Source: Nautilus pompilius | Lineage: Eukaryota > Mollusca > Cephalopoda > Nautilida > Nautilidae | Direction: 5' to 3' | Length of the DNA: 64,000 nt | Assembly: GCA_018389105.1 (NCBI GenBank) | Contig: JACATO010000311.1 | Span: 1,756,001-1,820,000, forward strand | Shown: one piece after another, positions 49,475-61,705 of the stretch | How the letters are laid out: each line of letters opens with the position of its first letter | Numbering within the stretch: the first letter of the stretch is position 1 | Translations under genes and position numbers: made by a program | Notes under the pieces: model-generated | Told to the model about the DNA's origin: nothing | Databases searched by the model: none | What the model saw: only the letters and a program-made list of their open reading frames with translations

Positions 49475-49612
49475 AGTAAATGGCCGAGGAATGTCATCTA
49501 CTGTATGTTTGGCATTTTTCTCCAGTCTCGTAGACTTCAGGATATTGAATGAAGGTGTTTTAATGAATACTATAAATGGTTTAATGTCTGCTGTGCGAAG
49601 AAATTTCAAGGC
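49475..49612 (-). CDS. MAGUK p55-subfamily protein, guanylate-kinase domain exon
   Basis: Encodes 46 residues starting ALKFLRTADIKPFIVFIKTP and ending DDIPRPFT, with intact gtgtatag acceptor and gtaagt donor and exact codon boundaries at both sides. The LK.LRT....P.ivFI.pPs stretch is the strand-loop after the GMP-binding lid in MAGUK guanylate-kinase domains. The following insert (NAKHTVDDIPRPFT) resembles the longer loop of MPP7/MPP3-type proteins more than PALS1. No lesions. Confidence 0.93.
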
Positions 49613-50039
49613 CTATACACAAAAAAAAAATAAAATGAATTAATTAAATATAGGAATGTTCAAATGAAACCTGGCCAGATAACATAACATGGTGCTATTT
49701 CAGCCAGATTTCATTTGAAGGTACCTAGTAATAATAAACTTTGGCAACTACATTATTTACAAAACCAATTATTTCATTTCATTTCATTTGTTTTGCTGAG
49801 TTGTAGAACACTGGATAAGAGTTAAACACAGGTCTGCCAGCTATTGGATTAATAACAAAACCTAGCGATAATACCCCTGCAGTCCCTACCAAAACTGTTT
49901 TTTTTTTTTACCAATATAATAATAATGATGGCTTTTTTCTTCATGCACATAAATAGATGGATTTACATACACATTAAGTATGCAAGTCCAACATATGAAA
50001 ATTAATTTTTAACAGTCAAGCATAAAATTGTTACCACTT

Positions 50040-50345
50040 TCTTTTTGTTGTCAGACCCCTGTCTTGACTTTCAAGGTCTAAGGACATCTCATAGCAAGGT
50101 AGCTAAAAGGGAGAGAAAGGTGGAGGAGCTTTGGTGACCAAGCAAGTTACCTGGGTATGGTTGGAGGGTCTTGAGCTATGGTCAAGGTGCAAGGCAGCCT
50201 GGAGTTATCCATGGAACCTCCATCACATATATCTAGAAAAACCCTACCAGAATTCATGTTTAGATGTGGGAGGAAACTAAAGTGTCTGGAGGAATATTGG
50301 ATTCTGTTACCAGTTATAATCTGAATATGTAAATACATTTTCATT
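50040..50345. repeat. Possible decayed short interspersed repeat
   Basis: The stretch gatgtgggaggaaactaaag then tgtctggagga (near 50262-50293) resembles the gggaggaaaccggagtacc-type block that I remember from repeats common in aquatic animal genomes. The surrounding 300 bases are less AT-rich than the intron. The resemblance is from memory and the boundaries are guesses. Confidence 0.3.
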
Positions 50346-51078
50346 TAAGTTTTGTAATACACAGGAATTTGAAAAATTTACCAATAACTGAAAAGGGAAA
50401 ACCAACTTGTCTTTTTAGGAAATATTTAAACTGCATAAACTTTTAATCAGAATAATATCTTGCAGTTAGCAAAATTTTCAAAAATGCAGGAAAATTACTA
50501 AAATTTAATGAAAATTATAGATATAAGAAACAGATTATAGGTAAGTAGCCAGGTAGCATCGTTTTGTGTACGTGGTAATGATGTGAACTGAAAACAGCTG
50601 TTGATAATAACAAATTGATACTGATCAAAGGATGAGGAAAGCATCTCTACAAGAGAGGATTTTTTTAGTACATGCAAATAAATGGCAAGATTTTATTCAC
50701 AAAACATTCATAGCACAAAAAGAAAAGTCTTGTACCACCTGGTGACAGAGATGAAAGGATTGGGAAACGTGAATGAGAAGTACTGCCTTCAAATGTTTAA
50801 GAATGGAGGTTGGTCAGGTTACTGGTAATCACTAAAATAGAGCATTATGGTAATATTTAAAATGAAAAAAAATGCATTTAAAATATACATCATTCATGGT
50901 GACCTAATTACTAATTGTAAAAAATACTGTTTGACTATTATTTTGCAAAGTCTGAAATATGATTTTTTCCATAAATTTATAGTTTTGCAGGACAGACAAG
51001 TAAAATACAAGAAACAGTTCCAGGTAACTTGGAACAGTTGGTATCTTTGCTGAATGGAAGATGAAAGGCTTTCTACCA

Positions 51079-51184
51079 GTTTAGCTCATGTATCAGGATG
51101 TAATCCTTACCATATATAAATACAAGGCATGTTTAGCTCATGTACCAGGATGTAATCCTTACCATATATAAATACCAGGCATGT
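51079..51184. repeat. 52-bp tandem duplication
   Basis: Two adjacent copies of a 52-base unit beginning gtttagctcatg, starting at 51079 and 51131, differing at about two positions. Recent local duplication in the MAGUK intron. Confidence 0.95.
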
Positions 51185-54015
51185 ATATAAGAGCAGTGTC
51201 TCTGTTTTAGAGTATATTACAGCTGCTGCTTTATATTACATTATGGTGCAGTTCCATACTTTTACTTGTTGCTCTGTAGAAGAGGATCCACAATAAGCTG
51301 CTATTATTTGCCAATTAACTACTTTTCCAATATCATGGCTGGCTTTCCTTGTAGTTACAGTAACAAGTATAGATTAGTATGAGTATGGGAATCTAACGTT
51401 CAGTGGAGTTGTCAGTTGTCAGTAGTTGTACCCACTGCTGAATGGGACAAGACTAAAATATCCCAAGTTAGCACCAACCTACAAAAAAAGGTCTGCTTAG
51501 CTGCACTCATTTGGCATACAAATCTTAATGAGAAATTGGAGAGAGTGCAGAGGCTGCTGCTAAAACACAGCAATAAATAAAAAAAAACCTTTTGCCATTT
51601 TCAGTAGGGCTGTAAAGCAAGTTTTGATGCTAGAAAAATTTCATTTAAAAGAAACACCTGATCAGGGTGGATCTGTGGGAGGGAAGAAGCAAGAGAATAT
51701 GCCCCCTTCAAGTTGTTGTTGACACAATTTTCTATATCTAAATTTGAATTTTAGTGGCCGAACATCCAATACGCACAGTGCACTACTTTGTAAACACCCA
51801 AAAGCCATATTGTGATCAATAGCATCATACAACAAAAGGGCATCAGAAGATTTGTGATAAACACAGCTAAATAGTGTGTAAAATAATTTTGTTAATTCAT
51901 AATTTAGGAAACAGTTATGTGAAAATTTGTGTTGTGTATGCATTAACCCACAACAAATTCCTATATAGTTGAACACAGTCAAAGCAGACTATGCTAGAAT
52001 TACAAACAAAAATTTTGATGGAGAGACGATATGAAGACTTAGTATTATTTCTTTAGAAGTTTATTTACAGATAAAAACAGAGATTTAAGAATACAAAGGC
52101 AGGACTACTTAACATTTAAGCACAATGTTAAGATGCCTACTGAACCAGTATGTGACTGAACATTAAGAAGTGTTTGGAAAATAAATAAAATGGAAAAATG
52201 GAAAATATGAAATAAAGGTTATAGAAAAGCCTAAAACAGGCATGATCTGTTGTTTGCACTTATTAAATCTGCAGAATTACAGATTACAGGAAAATACACT
52301 ATTTCATATTCATATTTTTCAAAATATTCTGGAAGGGCATGCCCTCCAGAGCCTCTGAAATTCTTCCTCATTGTGCCTGGTCAAATTTTGTGCCCTCCCC
52401 ACTTTTACTGGCAAGGTAGCCTCTAGATCTGCCCTCTCTGATAGCTTTGAGAGGGAGAAAAAGAGAACTCAGGTAAGACTGTTACAGTAAGATACCTTTT
52501 TTTTTCCCCCATTGAATTACATGGGTAGAATAAGAAATTGCTGAATCATGGTCACAGGTGTACATCAATAATGTTGATGCCCAACTTGGTTGTAAGTGTG
52601 TTAGATGGAGGTGAGTTTCATATTATTTTTGAACATAACACAAAAGCAGGTAAACCAAAATGTAATAAAAACAGATAAGCTATTAATCAGCAAGAAATAA
52701 TTAAAGCATGACTATATATTGTTTGGCTCATCATTTAACAAAATATTACTGTTAAAAAACCGTTAATAAACACAGTTGAACAGGAAAAGGAAGACAAAAA
52801 TTTGAGCAAAAGATACCCGTAAGACAGGTTATCAATGCAGTAATCATTTTTCTTAAATACTGTAAATTAAATTAATGCTCTTATGTTATGATCAAAATAT
52901 CACAAATCATTGTGACTGCAACAGTGGCCAAATAAAGCTATATATATCAGTGAGATATAGCACCATTCAAAACTTATATTCAGAATCTAATGACATGTAG
53001 CAATTTTAATGAAATCTAACACCAAACATGTTAGATCCATTAATTTTTATTTCTTATTTTAGAGACAGACCTTCAATTAGAATACCCAAACATACAAAAT
53101 TTCCAATCTTTGTTGTTTACCTTTGACTTGTTCCATGCAAGCAATAATCTATTTCATTTAAGAGAGACCACATTAAAAGGTCATGGAATTTTAGCAGTCA
53201 AATGAAGCTATCTATACCAGTTGGATTTGTTTGAAATCCCCTCTTGTGTAAGATGATCTGTGTACACAATACAGTGCCATCCTTCCTTTATGCAGCATCA
53301 ATTTAAACTGTCTGGACGGTTAGATAATTACTGCTGTTATTGAACGTCTTATACTTACTGTTAACTTGTCTGTAAATACTATATAGTTTATATGGTGAAG
53401 ATGTTTACTTTTTTTTGTTGGCTTTGACAGATTTCCTTTGAAGAAAAATGGTAATTATTCTGCTTGTTTACTCCATCGATAATGGCCAGCTACAACAATG
53501 CAGAAAGTATTTATCATAATTTTTTTTGTTAATATGATGATCCAAAATTGAGTCAAATGTTCTGAGTTAAAAACAGCGTGTAAGCAACCCTGGGGCCAGT
53601 AATTGTGCCTTGTTTGTTTACTGGTACAATGACTAGCCACACACCCAAAGGGGAAGCAACTGTCCCTACCTCATCTTGAAGGAAAAGCCACTTAATTTGA
53701 AATTGTGTGATTCTTGCAAGGCTCTGCTGTTTAGTGTCCAACACTAACCAAGGTACAAAACTGCTCTGACATAGTATGATAACATGGTAATGTTTCATCT
53801 CTCATGCAGATCCTTCTGTGAGTAATATTAACTAGCAGGCCATCTGGTATCAAAACCTTAATTTAGTTATTATTTTTTTACAGCCCCCTCCCCTCTGTCT
53901 TAAGTGAAAAAACAGGTTTCATTAGGAAACAAGCTGAAAGGATCTATGAAATTATCATTTTCAGCACTGACTAAATGAAAGACCATCTTTATGTCATATT
54001 TACATGACATTAAGC

Positions 54016-54180
54016 AAGAGAGAGAGAGAGGGAGAGAAAGTAACACCATGTAAAGATGGTGTCTTAGTTGTTATAAATGAAGTGAAGACTTTACCTAGTG
54101 CGAGGACAGAAAATATCTTTAAAAAATAATTCAAATGGAAAAATGCATTAAAATAAATAATACATAAATAAATAAATAAA
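54016..54180. repeat. (GA)n and (AAAT)n microsatellites
   Basis: A GA tract at 54016-54039 and an AAAT/AATA tract at 54152-54180 in the MAGUK intron, about 110 bases apart. Confidence 0.8.
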
Positions 54181-56167
54181 CCATAGAAAATAAAAATAAA
54201 TTCATTGAATATACCTCAGGTCTTTTTTAAAATGGATTTAATAGATTATAACTCCTGCTCCACCATTTTTTTTTCAAAGGATATAATTTTTGGTTTTAAG
54301 TGATTATACATGATTTTGATTAGAAACAGTCAATTATGCCAAATTCTACTGTATTAATTTTGAGAAAAGTTTCTTGTACTGCACTGAACTAAACAAATGA
54401 ACAAATCTGACAAATATTGTTTAATTGAAGGCAGTGGTATGCTAAATAAATTTCAAATAAAATCAGAAAAACCTGAAGTCTACTTCAAATTCCATAGCAG
54501 AGCTTGATAATCACCTTTCCTGATTTACTGAATTAAAATACAGCAGGTCAAAGATGAGCAAAAACATCATATGTTTATTGTATTTCAATTTAAAAAATGG
54601 AATACTTCTATATAGGAGGATGCTCAAACTTTTAGATCTGTTATAGTCCATAAAAATATATATTACAATAAAAAAACATACAGGTATATTGTTGTATAGT
54701 CAAATGCAGTTTAAAATGGTTTTATTCTTGCTTTTTTGAATGCAAAATTGCTGATAATGTCATCAAAATCAAGTGATGCTGTTCTCAATCACCAATACAA
54801 CAAAGTCAGTAAACTTTCTTTGCTTTACTGTTTTGATTGGAGATAGTTTTTGATACACTTCATTAAAAAAAAATGCTCACTCTCCAAAAATGTTATAGGT
54901 TGATGTAGACAAGTACATCCTAAGGCTGATGTCCACATTAGGAAATGTCCTTTAGACTTAGCTCTCAGAACTTCTTGCACATTTTGATTGCTAATGTCTC
55001 AGTATTTCAATTCCAAGTCTTTTGGATAGAGTTTACTTAATTTTTCCATGGTCCCTATACCTCCCACATGTCCAAAGAATTAAATTTTGTGAGAAATCCA
55101 AATTTCATGTGCAAACTTTTGTAGGCTTTATAACATCTTCTCAGTTCTAGTATTAGGTAGTTGCAGATGTATGTCAGCAATAAACATATCTTGCCACAAA
55201 AGTGTGACATCTGGAGTTGTTGATTTCCAAAACTATTCTTGTCCTAGTCCTACTTTTCTGTGATTCTGCTTTGTACCCTTCAGTATCTGCAAGTGTTTTT
55301 CTGTTCCATAGGTTTGAAAGTCTTTTCTGACTTGTCTGATAAAGTCAGTAAATGAGCTGTACAGAATGATCACAAATCTATTTGTACTTGCTGCAGAACT
55401 TTACCAGCAGTTTCCATTCTTTGAAGAATACAACCCACAAAACAGTCACAATAACTCCAGATTTATCGCTTAAATCCTTAACTGATGTGGAGGATAGTGC
55501 TGAATTTCTTGTAGGAAATCTTTCTAATGCTATGCTTTGGTGCTTATATCCTTTCTCCTCATTTTTCTTGTTTCAACGTTTTGCTGCCCCTGAAAGAGAC
55601 ACTGTTTGCTGTATTCAAGCAGACTGAGTAACCCAGCGCTTACCTGTGTCACACTCAATTCTGCAGGGCAACACAGGTGAGTTCTGGTTTGGTCTGTTTG
55701 ATTCTGTGAGAACACAAATAACATGCATTGCCTCAGTTGGAATCTGATGTTCTTCCAGCTCATGTGCAAATTTGTATTTATTAAAAAAAAGAAAAGAAGT
55801 TGCTTTGTCTCCCCTCAACTGCCTCTGCATTAATCTGGCCCTAATGGCAAGAAAACAGGAAGGTGTCCTTTCATGGTTTAACCAACCCCCTCCAAGAAAG
55901 AAGCACTATCTCATTTTTCTACTAGGAAAAGGGAACGATGGTTGCACCTTTTGTTTGTTTTCATTTCAGAGCTGCTATCTTACCTTTATTAACAATTTTT
56001 AAGAGAATAAAGAAGCTGAAATCTGCATGCTAATCCACCAGTAAAGAGGAATTTTCTGCTATAATGTTTGGGTTTTTGAGTACAGCATGATGATTAGTGA
56101 TTTCACACATCCCTGCTCCCTGTGTTGTTGTGACAAAGTAAACAGATATTAAAAATCCCATACTGAC

Positions 56168-56276
56168 CTGTGTATGTGGTGTAAGGACACACACCTTCCC
56201 TGAGTTGATAACACATTTAATGGAATCAATGCTTGAGCCATATAAATTGCCTTTGTATTCCCCATACTCTACAAAC
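56168..56276 (-). CDS. MAGUK p55-subfamily protein, guanylate-kinase domain exon
   Basis: A 109-nt exon: one base completing Lys, then 36 codons beginning [20 protein letters not shown] and ending VLTPHTQ. The F.E.GEY..NLYG.S..S. segment is the conserved GMP-binding face of guanylate-kinase domains; in MAGUKs it is used for phospho-peptide binding instead of nucleotide chemistry. Acceptor ctgtag, donor CAG|gtcagt. Reads in phase with both neighbours. Confidence 0.93.
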
Positions 56277-58230
56277 CTACAGAATGAAAAAAAAAAAAAT
56301 CAATAAAATATGATCTTATATTTTTGGATGATTTGTTATCCTTGAGCTTGCAACCTACTGACTTTGCACATTGATCTGAAGCCTCTGAAAATATTAAAAT
56401 TTCTTATTTCTTTTTTCCATGAATGTCTGCTTTAGAATATCCTCAGCTGCCTAATCTGTTCCTAGAGATTCAAACACAAATCATATTGCAGGGAACTGTT
56501 GATATCTCTTAGTTATTAATCACAAAAGACAGATGACTTCAAAGAAAGAACTCTGGATGGAAAGAGAGGAAATAAAAGTTGAGTAAGTAACAATGGTAAG
56601 CAGCATCGATGGCATTAAGAAAATGTAGTCAAGAACAACAAAGATCATTTGGTTCAAAGTGATTACATCACCTGGCTTTATATGGTCAAATCCAATTATA
56701 TTACAACAAGAATTTTAACAGAGCAAACAAATCAAAATTAAATACTGTATAAAATAATAATTATTTATTTTGCTGGCTATAAGTACATATTTCCTGTTTC
56801 AGTATATATAACTCTCCAAAGATGACAGCACCATTTTTTGTTGTTGTCTGACATCCAGTACATGTAAGAGTAATTATGCATACATACATACATACATGTT
56901 TAGTGGTTACAAGAAGACAGAAAGCATTCATAGCTTTGGCCCATAGAAAAGAGAAATATTTATCAATACATTTTTAAGACTGATTTACACTGTCCCCTTT
57001 ACCAGTAATTCATTCTTTTCAGTAATGCCTCTATTACTAAAGAAACCTAATTTTGCTTTTTCAATCAAACCAAACTGAAAGTTTAACCAACTTGAGCCCA
57101 AGTATTAGCAACTATAACCAGCCAAAAGAATTCGCTACCACATACTCAAAACTTAGTTGTTTTGAGAACCTATACCAAGTTTAACTCCTTTTAAACATTC
57201 TCATATTTTTAGTCAGTCAGCATTTACTAAACATTTAAAACTTAGAAACTTTCTAGCAAATTAATGACAACCTCTTCAGATATTCCACTATCAAGGTCTC
57301 CTTGCCGGTATAGCATATTCAAAAATTACAATGGTGAGAGAATGCTAAGAATGAATATAATTAACCCTTTACTGGAAATATAAGGTAAAAAATCCCATCA
57401 CCATATGTGCAACAACAGAAAAGTAAAAAAAAATTTTCTTTTTCTTTTATGAAATGACAGATTTGCATGCAAAATTATAATAAATACACAAAAACATATG
57501 TATAACTACCTTGGCTTTGGCCTGGTGGAGTGCAGAGTAAGACATGGTAGAGGGCAGCATTGACAAGTCTGGAAGAATCTTTCTTGATCCCACAATAAGA
57601 GGGGTGGGCCTGGAAGTCTGATTTGTATGTTCACCTCTATCAAAAACAGGCAAAGTCGGTATGAAACCATCCATACAAAGGCCGAATGCATAGGTGAAGG
57701 GGGCATTACTGGTAGCAATGTCTCATGCCAACCACTACCTCCTTGTGGTCACTCACTGAGTCAGTCAAACCATCTCTTGCTTGATATTCTTCTTCACTTT
57801 CCTCACCAGATGATGTATCTGGTGGTGATTATTCCTTCTCATCACAGATACCCAACATTCTAAAAATTCTCCACAAAGTCAGTGTATGCTTCACACCATA
57901 TGAGGTATCACTCTGAGAAGACGAGAGACGTGCCTCATCCATGATGATTAGGAGGTACTCAAGACAGAAATTTTCCCACATTTGGTGGGTAATGGTAATG
58001 ACCTCTATAGACCCCTATTATTGTTACCATAAATTAGTTTGGAATTTAAACAGAAGCAAGAAAAGTTAAATCATCATGTGGAAATGGCTATGGCTGCTGT
58101 TTAAGGAGTTAATGTTTAAAACATTTAGTTGAATAACTGCCTATTCTAGGTGTAATGAAACTACTTCAGTCTTCTCTATCTATTTTTTACTTAATAAAAA
58201 AAGAGAAGAGAAAATAATAAGAAAAATTAC
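56277..58230 (-). other. MAGUK intron
   Basis: Flanking exons join in phase (AA + G), so no exon is skipped. Contains the TTAA-bounded possible piggyBac-like relic at 57361-58112. Confidence 0.75.
57361..58112 (-). mobile_element. Possible piggyBac-like relic bounded by TTAA
   Basis: The segment starts TTAACCCTTTACTGG and its other edge, read on the minus strand, starts TTAACTCCTTAAACAG, giving TTAA target-type boundaries with C/T-rich imperfect ends. On the minus strand it has coding-like pieces, among them SSGEESEEEYQARDGLTDSV, an acidic stretch of the kind found at the N-terminus of piggyBac transposases. No catalytic domain is present, so the assignment is tentative; it might instead be unrelated repeat DNA. 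Confidence 0.3.
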
Positions 58231-58324
58231 TTGTGCATTAAAATCCCCTTTTCCATTTCCTCTCTGGAAACAAAATGATAATCTCTTCCGTCTAACTCAT
58301 GAGGCTTCTTTGGTCTTGATGTAT
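58231..58324 (-). CDS. MAGUK p55-subfamily protein, guanylate-kinase domain exon
   Basis: A 94-nt exon: two bases completing Tyr, 30 codons ([30 protein letters not shown]), then two bases of Lys. TSRPKK...[10 protein letters not shown] is the classic guanylate-kinase motif following the P-loop helix (TTR..R..E.dG.dYhFvsr). Acceptor attgcag, donor AA|gtaatt. Phase agrees on both sides. Confidence 0.93.
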
Positions 58325-58826
58325 CTGCAATCAAATAAATTTTACAAGATGAATAACATAACTATCCTATCTGTGCATCATAATCATCAAGACAATATAT
58401 GGTTTTTGGCTGATTTAACTGAGTGATAAAAATCAGCAGTTTTGTAACAGGTGAATAGGTATTCTAAAAGTCTACTCAGTAAGTGAATTGATAGGTTGAT
58501 ACAACTCATATTCATTAACCTCAAGAATATAATTTTATTGATATAATTCCGAAAAAAATACTATTGAAGAAAATGCTGCTGAATATACAAATCTAAACCA
58601 GAAACATAGCTAAAGAAGCAGCAGTTCTTTACATATCAAGCAAAAACATTCCATGGGCAGAGGCTCAATAAGCTAAAATTACTTCCAAACAGAACAGAAA
58701 TATTTCATCACAACTTATAGTAAATATATAATTGGTATCCTTTGCAAACAAAACCTATTTAAACAAACCCTGTGAAATCAAGTACAGTGAGTTAAGAAAG
58801 TCAATTAACCAATTTGTTGTACTTAC
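58325..58826 (-). other. MAGUK intron
   Basis: Short intron between in-phase exons (T + AT gives Tyr); nothing else recognised. Confidence 0.8.
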
Positions 58827-58907
58827 ATGGAATGACTTCTTGAAAATGGTTGGGTTTACTGGCCATCAGTCTTCTTTTTAGTTCATTTCGGCCTATTCCA
58901 TGAGGTC
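58827..58907 (-). CDS. MAGUK p55-subfamily protein, P-loop exon of guanylate-kinase domain
   Basis: An 81-nt exon coding PHGIGRNELKRRLMASKPNH then FQEVIP, with Gly and Tyr codons split at its edges. With the previous exon it gives VGPHGIGRNELK at the P-loop position. True guanylate kinases need GxxGxGK(S/T) here; Lys and Ser/Thr are replaced by Arg-Asn, as is usual for enzymatically inactive MAGUK domains. The acceptor is ccactgcag with a weak pyrimidine tract but a good cctaac branch-like motif; the donor is gtaagt. Confidence 0.92.
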
Positions 58908-61618
58908 CTGCAGTGGTCATAATCGGTTGTTAGGTTTGGACTGGCCAATGCAGTAGGATATAACACCAAGTTACTCTTTGTAATGTAGTTATTTGAAAAC
59001 ACATATTCTGGCATGGTTAATTTATTCATAATACACAATATTTAAAAACTAAACTTAAAAGCCAAGTAATAGAATGAAGATTTCTGTCCCAGGAAGTGCA
59101 TTAAAACAATATGTCATTTGAAAGGTTTTAGAATTTAGTTTTGCAATATTACTTAGAAGTGATACAACACACAATATTATTAATAATACCTAGAATACAG
59201 ATACAGCAGTTAATAAGCAAAAGAAGAAATTTATTTACTAAATGCTAAATGCATATTTTCAGAAAATTAAAAACATGACAGACAACATGAGTAATGCTTT
59301 TGTCACATGGCTTTTAATATTTTCTGTATTGCATTTGCACAATTATGCTTTAAATGTCAACTGTTAAAGGAGGTTTGTCCATCTCCAGTTTTTTTATCCA
59401 TAGTAAACATTGCGAATTAATAAACAAATTAACCATATCAATGTACTTGCTTATTAAATATACTGCGGAATGTTGCGCAAAATTTGAATTCTGGTAATCA
59501 GATTTTACATTAATGTAGCATGGAAAGATAAACCTTATTGTTATATTTAATAGATAAAAAGAAATAAAACTGCATATTTATGTGATCAGTTTACTATTGT
59601 GGGATATGAGATTTCATTTAGAGATCTGGAACAATTTCTGGAAATCTCAGAAGATAAAAACATGTTAGTTCTAATCTCTGTTATATAAAAATAACAACAT
59701 TCATGCCAATGAGAACATGACAGACTTGCAGTTTTGCCATCTTGTGTGTCAACCTGCAGCAATAATACAGACCAGATTGCATCCTCACCCTGTGGTGGCT
59801 TCTAGATCGTGTGGAATCTTTGTGGGATAGAGCTCAAGTAATTCTCAGATTTTGACACAAGCAGGCAGCACTTTGTATTATCTGAGACAGACCTGACTGT
59901 AGAAAATTAGAAAATCTGAGGAGAACATTTGCATGTCCACTTGCAAGATGATATCTCAACACAGGTGGTATGAAATGTGATATCAGTCCTAGTCTATTGA
60001 CTGCAATAAGATGGCAGCAAGATTCAGATCATCAGTTTTAAATTAAAAGCAAAAGAAGTAGCTTGAACACACAAGCTGTGTCCTGTGTACAGTGTTGCTG
60101 CCTTCCCCAAATACTGATGCTTTACCATCAAAAGCATTCCTCTCAATGAGATAGTGAATGAATCACAGCTAATCTATGGCATACTTGGTGATACAAGTGG
60201 TACCTGATAGCAAACAGGAAATTCTTCAATTCTTCCATTGATGCTGCAAGATGTAGAGATTCTGTCAGCATTTCCACAAATATGCCCTTTTGTATTTCCC
60301 TGCATCAAAAGTTGACCAAACAATACAGGCCAACCTCTGTTTATAGGCTGCTATTTGCTTGGATGGGCTATTTGTCCCTGGAGGTGTTCTTAATGTATGT
60401 AGCTGCTGCTAATTTCAAAGACAAAATAATTGTTACATACAGGAGTCATCCCACCTGACCTACTAACGCAAGAAAAATACTGATGCTGACAACAACTGGT
60501 ATGCTGCAATGAACATTTATCTCAACATCCTATGTTCCTTGTATCTTATAATATTCCCACCATCCCATAATCAGCCATATCCCACTGTGTTTTTTAAAAT
60601 ACAAACAAGATTTAAAAAAATTCATGCAAAATATATTTTTACAAAAAAACAAAATGATAACAACAATCTGATCTTATTCAAGTGTAAATTTGGATCTATA
60701 GCATAAAAGCTTCCAGCATAAATATCCCTCAGAAGTGGCAAAACCAGGAGGGTCACACCCAAATTCTCCATTCAAATGCAAGAGAGTCTGTACAAAGAAA
60801 TCAGCACAAAGTTCTTGAAGTTTTGAACTCCAATTTAACTTAAAGTCTAGTTTTTTTAAATACTGAAACAAACATTTATTCCTTCAGATTCTTATTTTTA
60901 ATTAAAAAAAAACAATAAAACTTGAAAAAATGTCTCATGTGGTCTGTGCCCCTTCCTGTATATTGCTGAACAATTTCTGATCTTAGTATTCACTGAACAC
61001 ATCGCTACAGTACATTTGGTAATTCACTTCTTAGAAAAATGTAATGCAATGCTGCTCTGTCAAAGTTTATTTATTTATTTTTTAAATTACATTAGATACT
61101 AAAAAAAATCAGGAAACAGATAATGATTTTACAAAAGTTGATGTGGAATGAAATCCAGTAAATAAAATGATAATTAAGCAAAACTTTTAAAAAAATCTGT
61201 CAGATATCATTGTTGGGAAAATGGCTGGGAGACTTCGACATGATTAAAATACTTGCATGAGCTGACTCTCTAATGATTTGCCATTCAAATTTAACGTTTG
61301 CCAGTCACATTTTGTTTCCCCGTCAATAATTTGCTTTCTGATATGTGAGATTTTAATTTCATTTCATTTTTTGAAACAAAGACACATCACACAAAAATAA
61401 GCTGGATTATTTATACAATGTTAAAAATATTTTTAAAATTCTGCCCATCAAATGTGGAAAAAAAAAACAATTACAAGATTCAATGCAATTTATTTGTTAT
61501 GAGAGAAAAAAATGAAGAAATACCTGTTGGTTTTCATAGAAAATTACCTTCATTGTGAATTAATAGAAAATAGCACTAATGTCCTCTAACTGTGATTTTT
61601 ATAAAATATGGTACTTAC
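58908..61618 (-). other. MAGUK intron
   Basis: Flanking exons join in phase (G + GA gives Gly). A slightly less AT-rich patch at 59700-60430 has no identifiable coding or repeat content. Confidence 0.7.
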
Positions 61619-61705
61619 CAACAATTGTGACTGGTCGAGGGAAATCTGGTTTGGGATAGTAGTACTCGACCTCTTCATATGTTATAATCTCTTCTGAATC
61701 ATACG
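61619..61705 (-). CDS. MAGUK p55-subfamily protein, hook-to-guanylate-kinase linker exon
   Basis: An 87-nt exon encoding YDSEEIITYEEVEYYYPKPD then FPRPVTIV. The TYEEV motif is the conserved linker at the end of the SH3-hook region that packs against the guanylate-kinase domain in MPP proteins, and PRPVTIVG is its first beta strand leading to the P-loop. The acceptor is atttcag and the donor GTTG|gtaagt. The upstream SH3, PDZ and L27 domains must be encoded beyond the right edge of the window. Confidence 0.92.

Larger units (their letters stand above)
49613..56167 (-). other. Long MAGUK intron with scattered repeats
   Basis: A 6.5-kb intron: the exons on both sides join in phase (CAG | GCC), so no coding exon is missing here. 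It holds a short foldback (49659-49719), a decayed repeat near 50040-50345, a 52-bp tandem duplication (51079-51184), GA and AAAT microsatellites near 54.0-54.2 kb, and unexplained open frames near 53.5 and 55.4-55.8 kb that look like transposon debris without a clear family. Confidence 0.7.

Noticed and set aside
55382-55830. Overlapping open frames at 55.4-55.8 kb suggestive of a transposon or domesticated gene
   Set aside because: Pieces look protein-like but I could not match them to a family, and the exons on both sides splice across them in phase.
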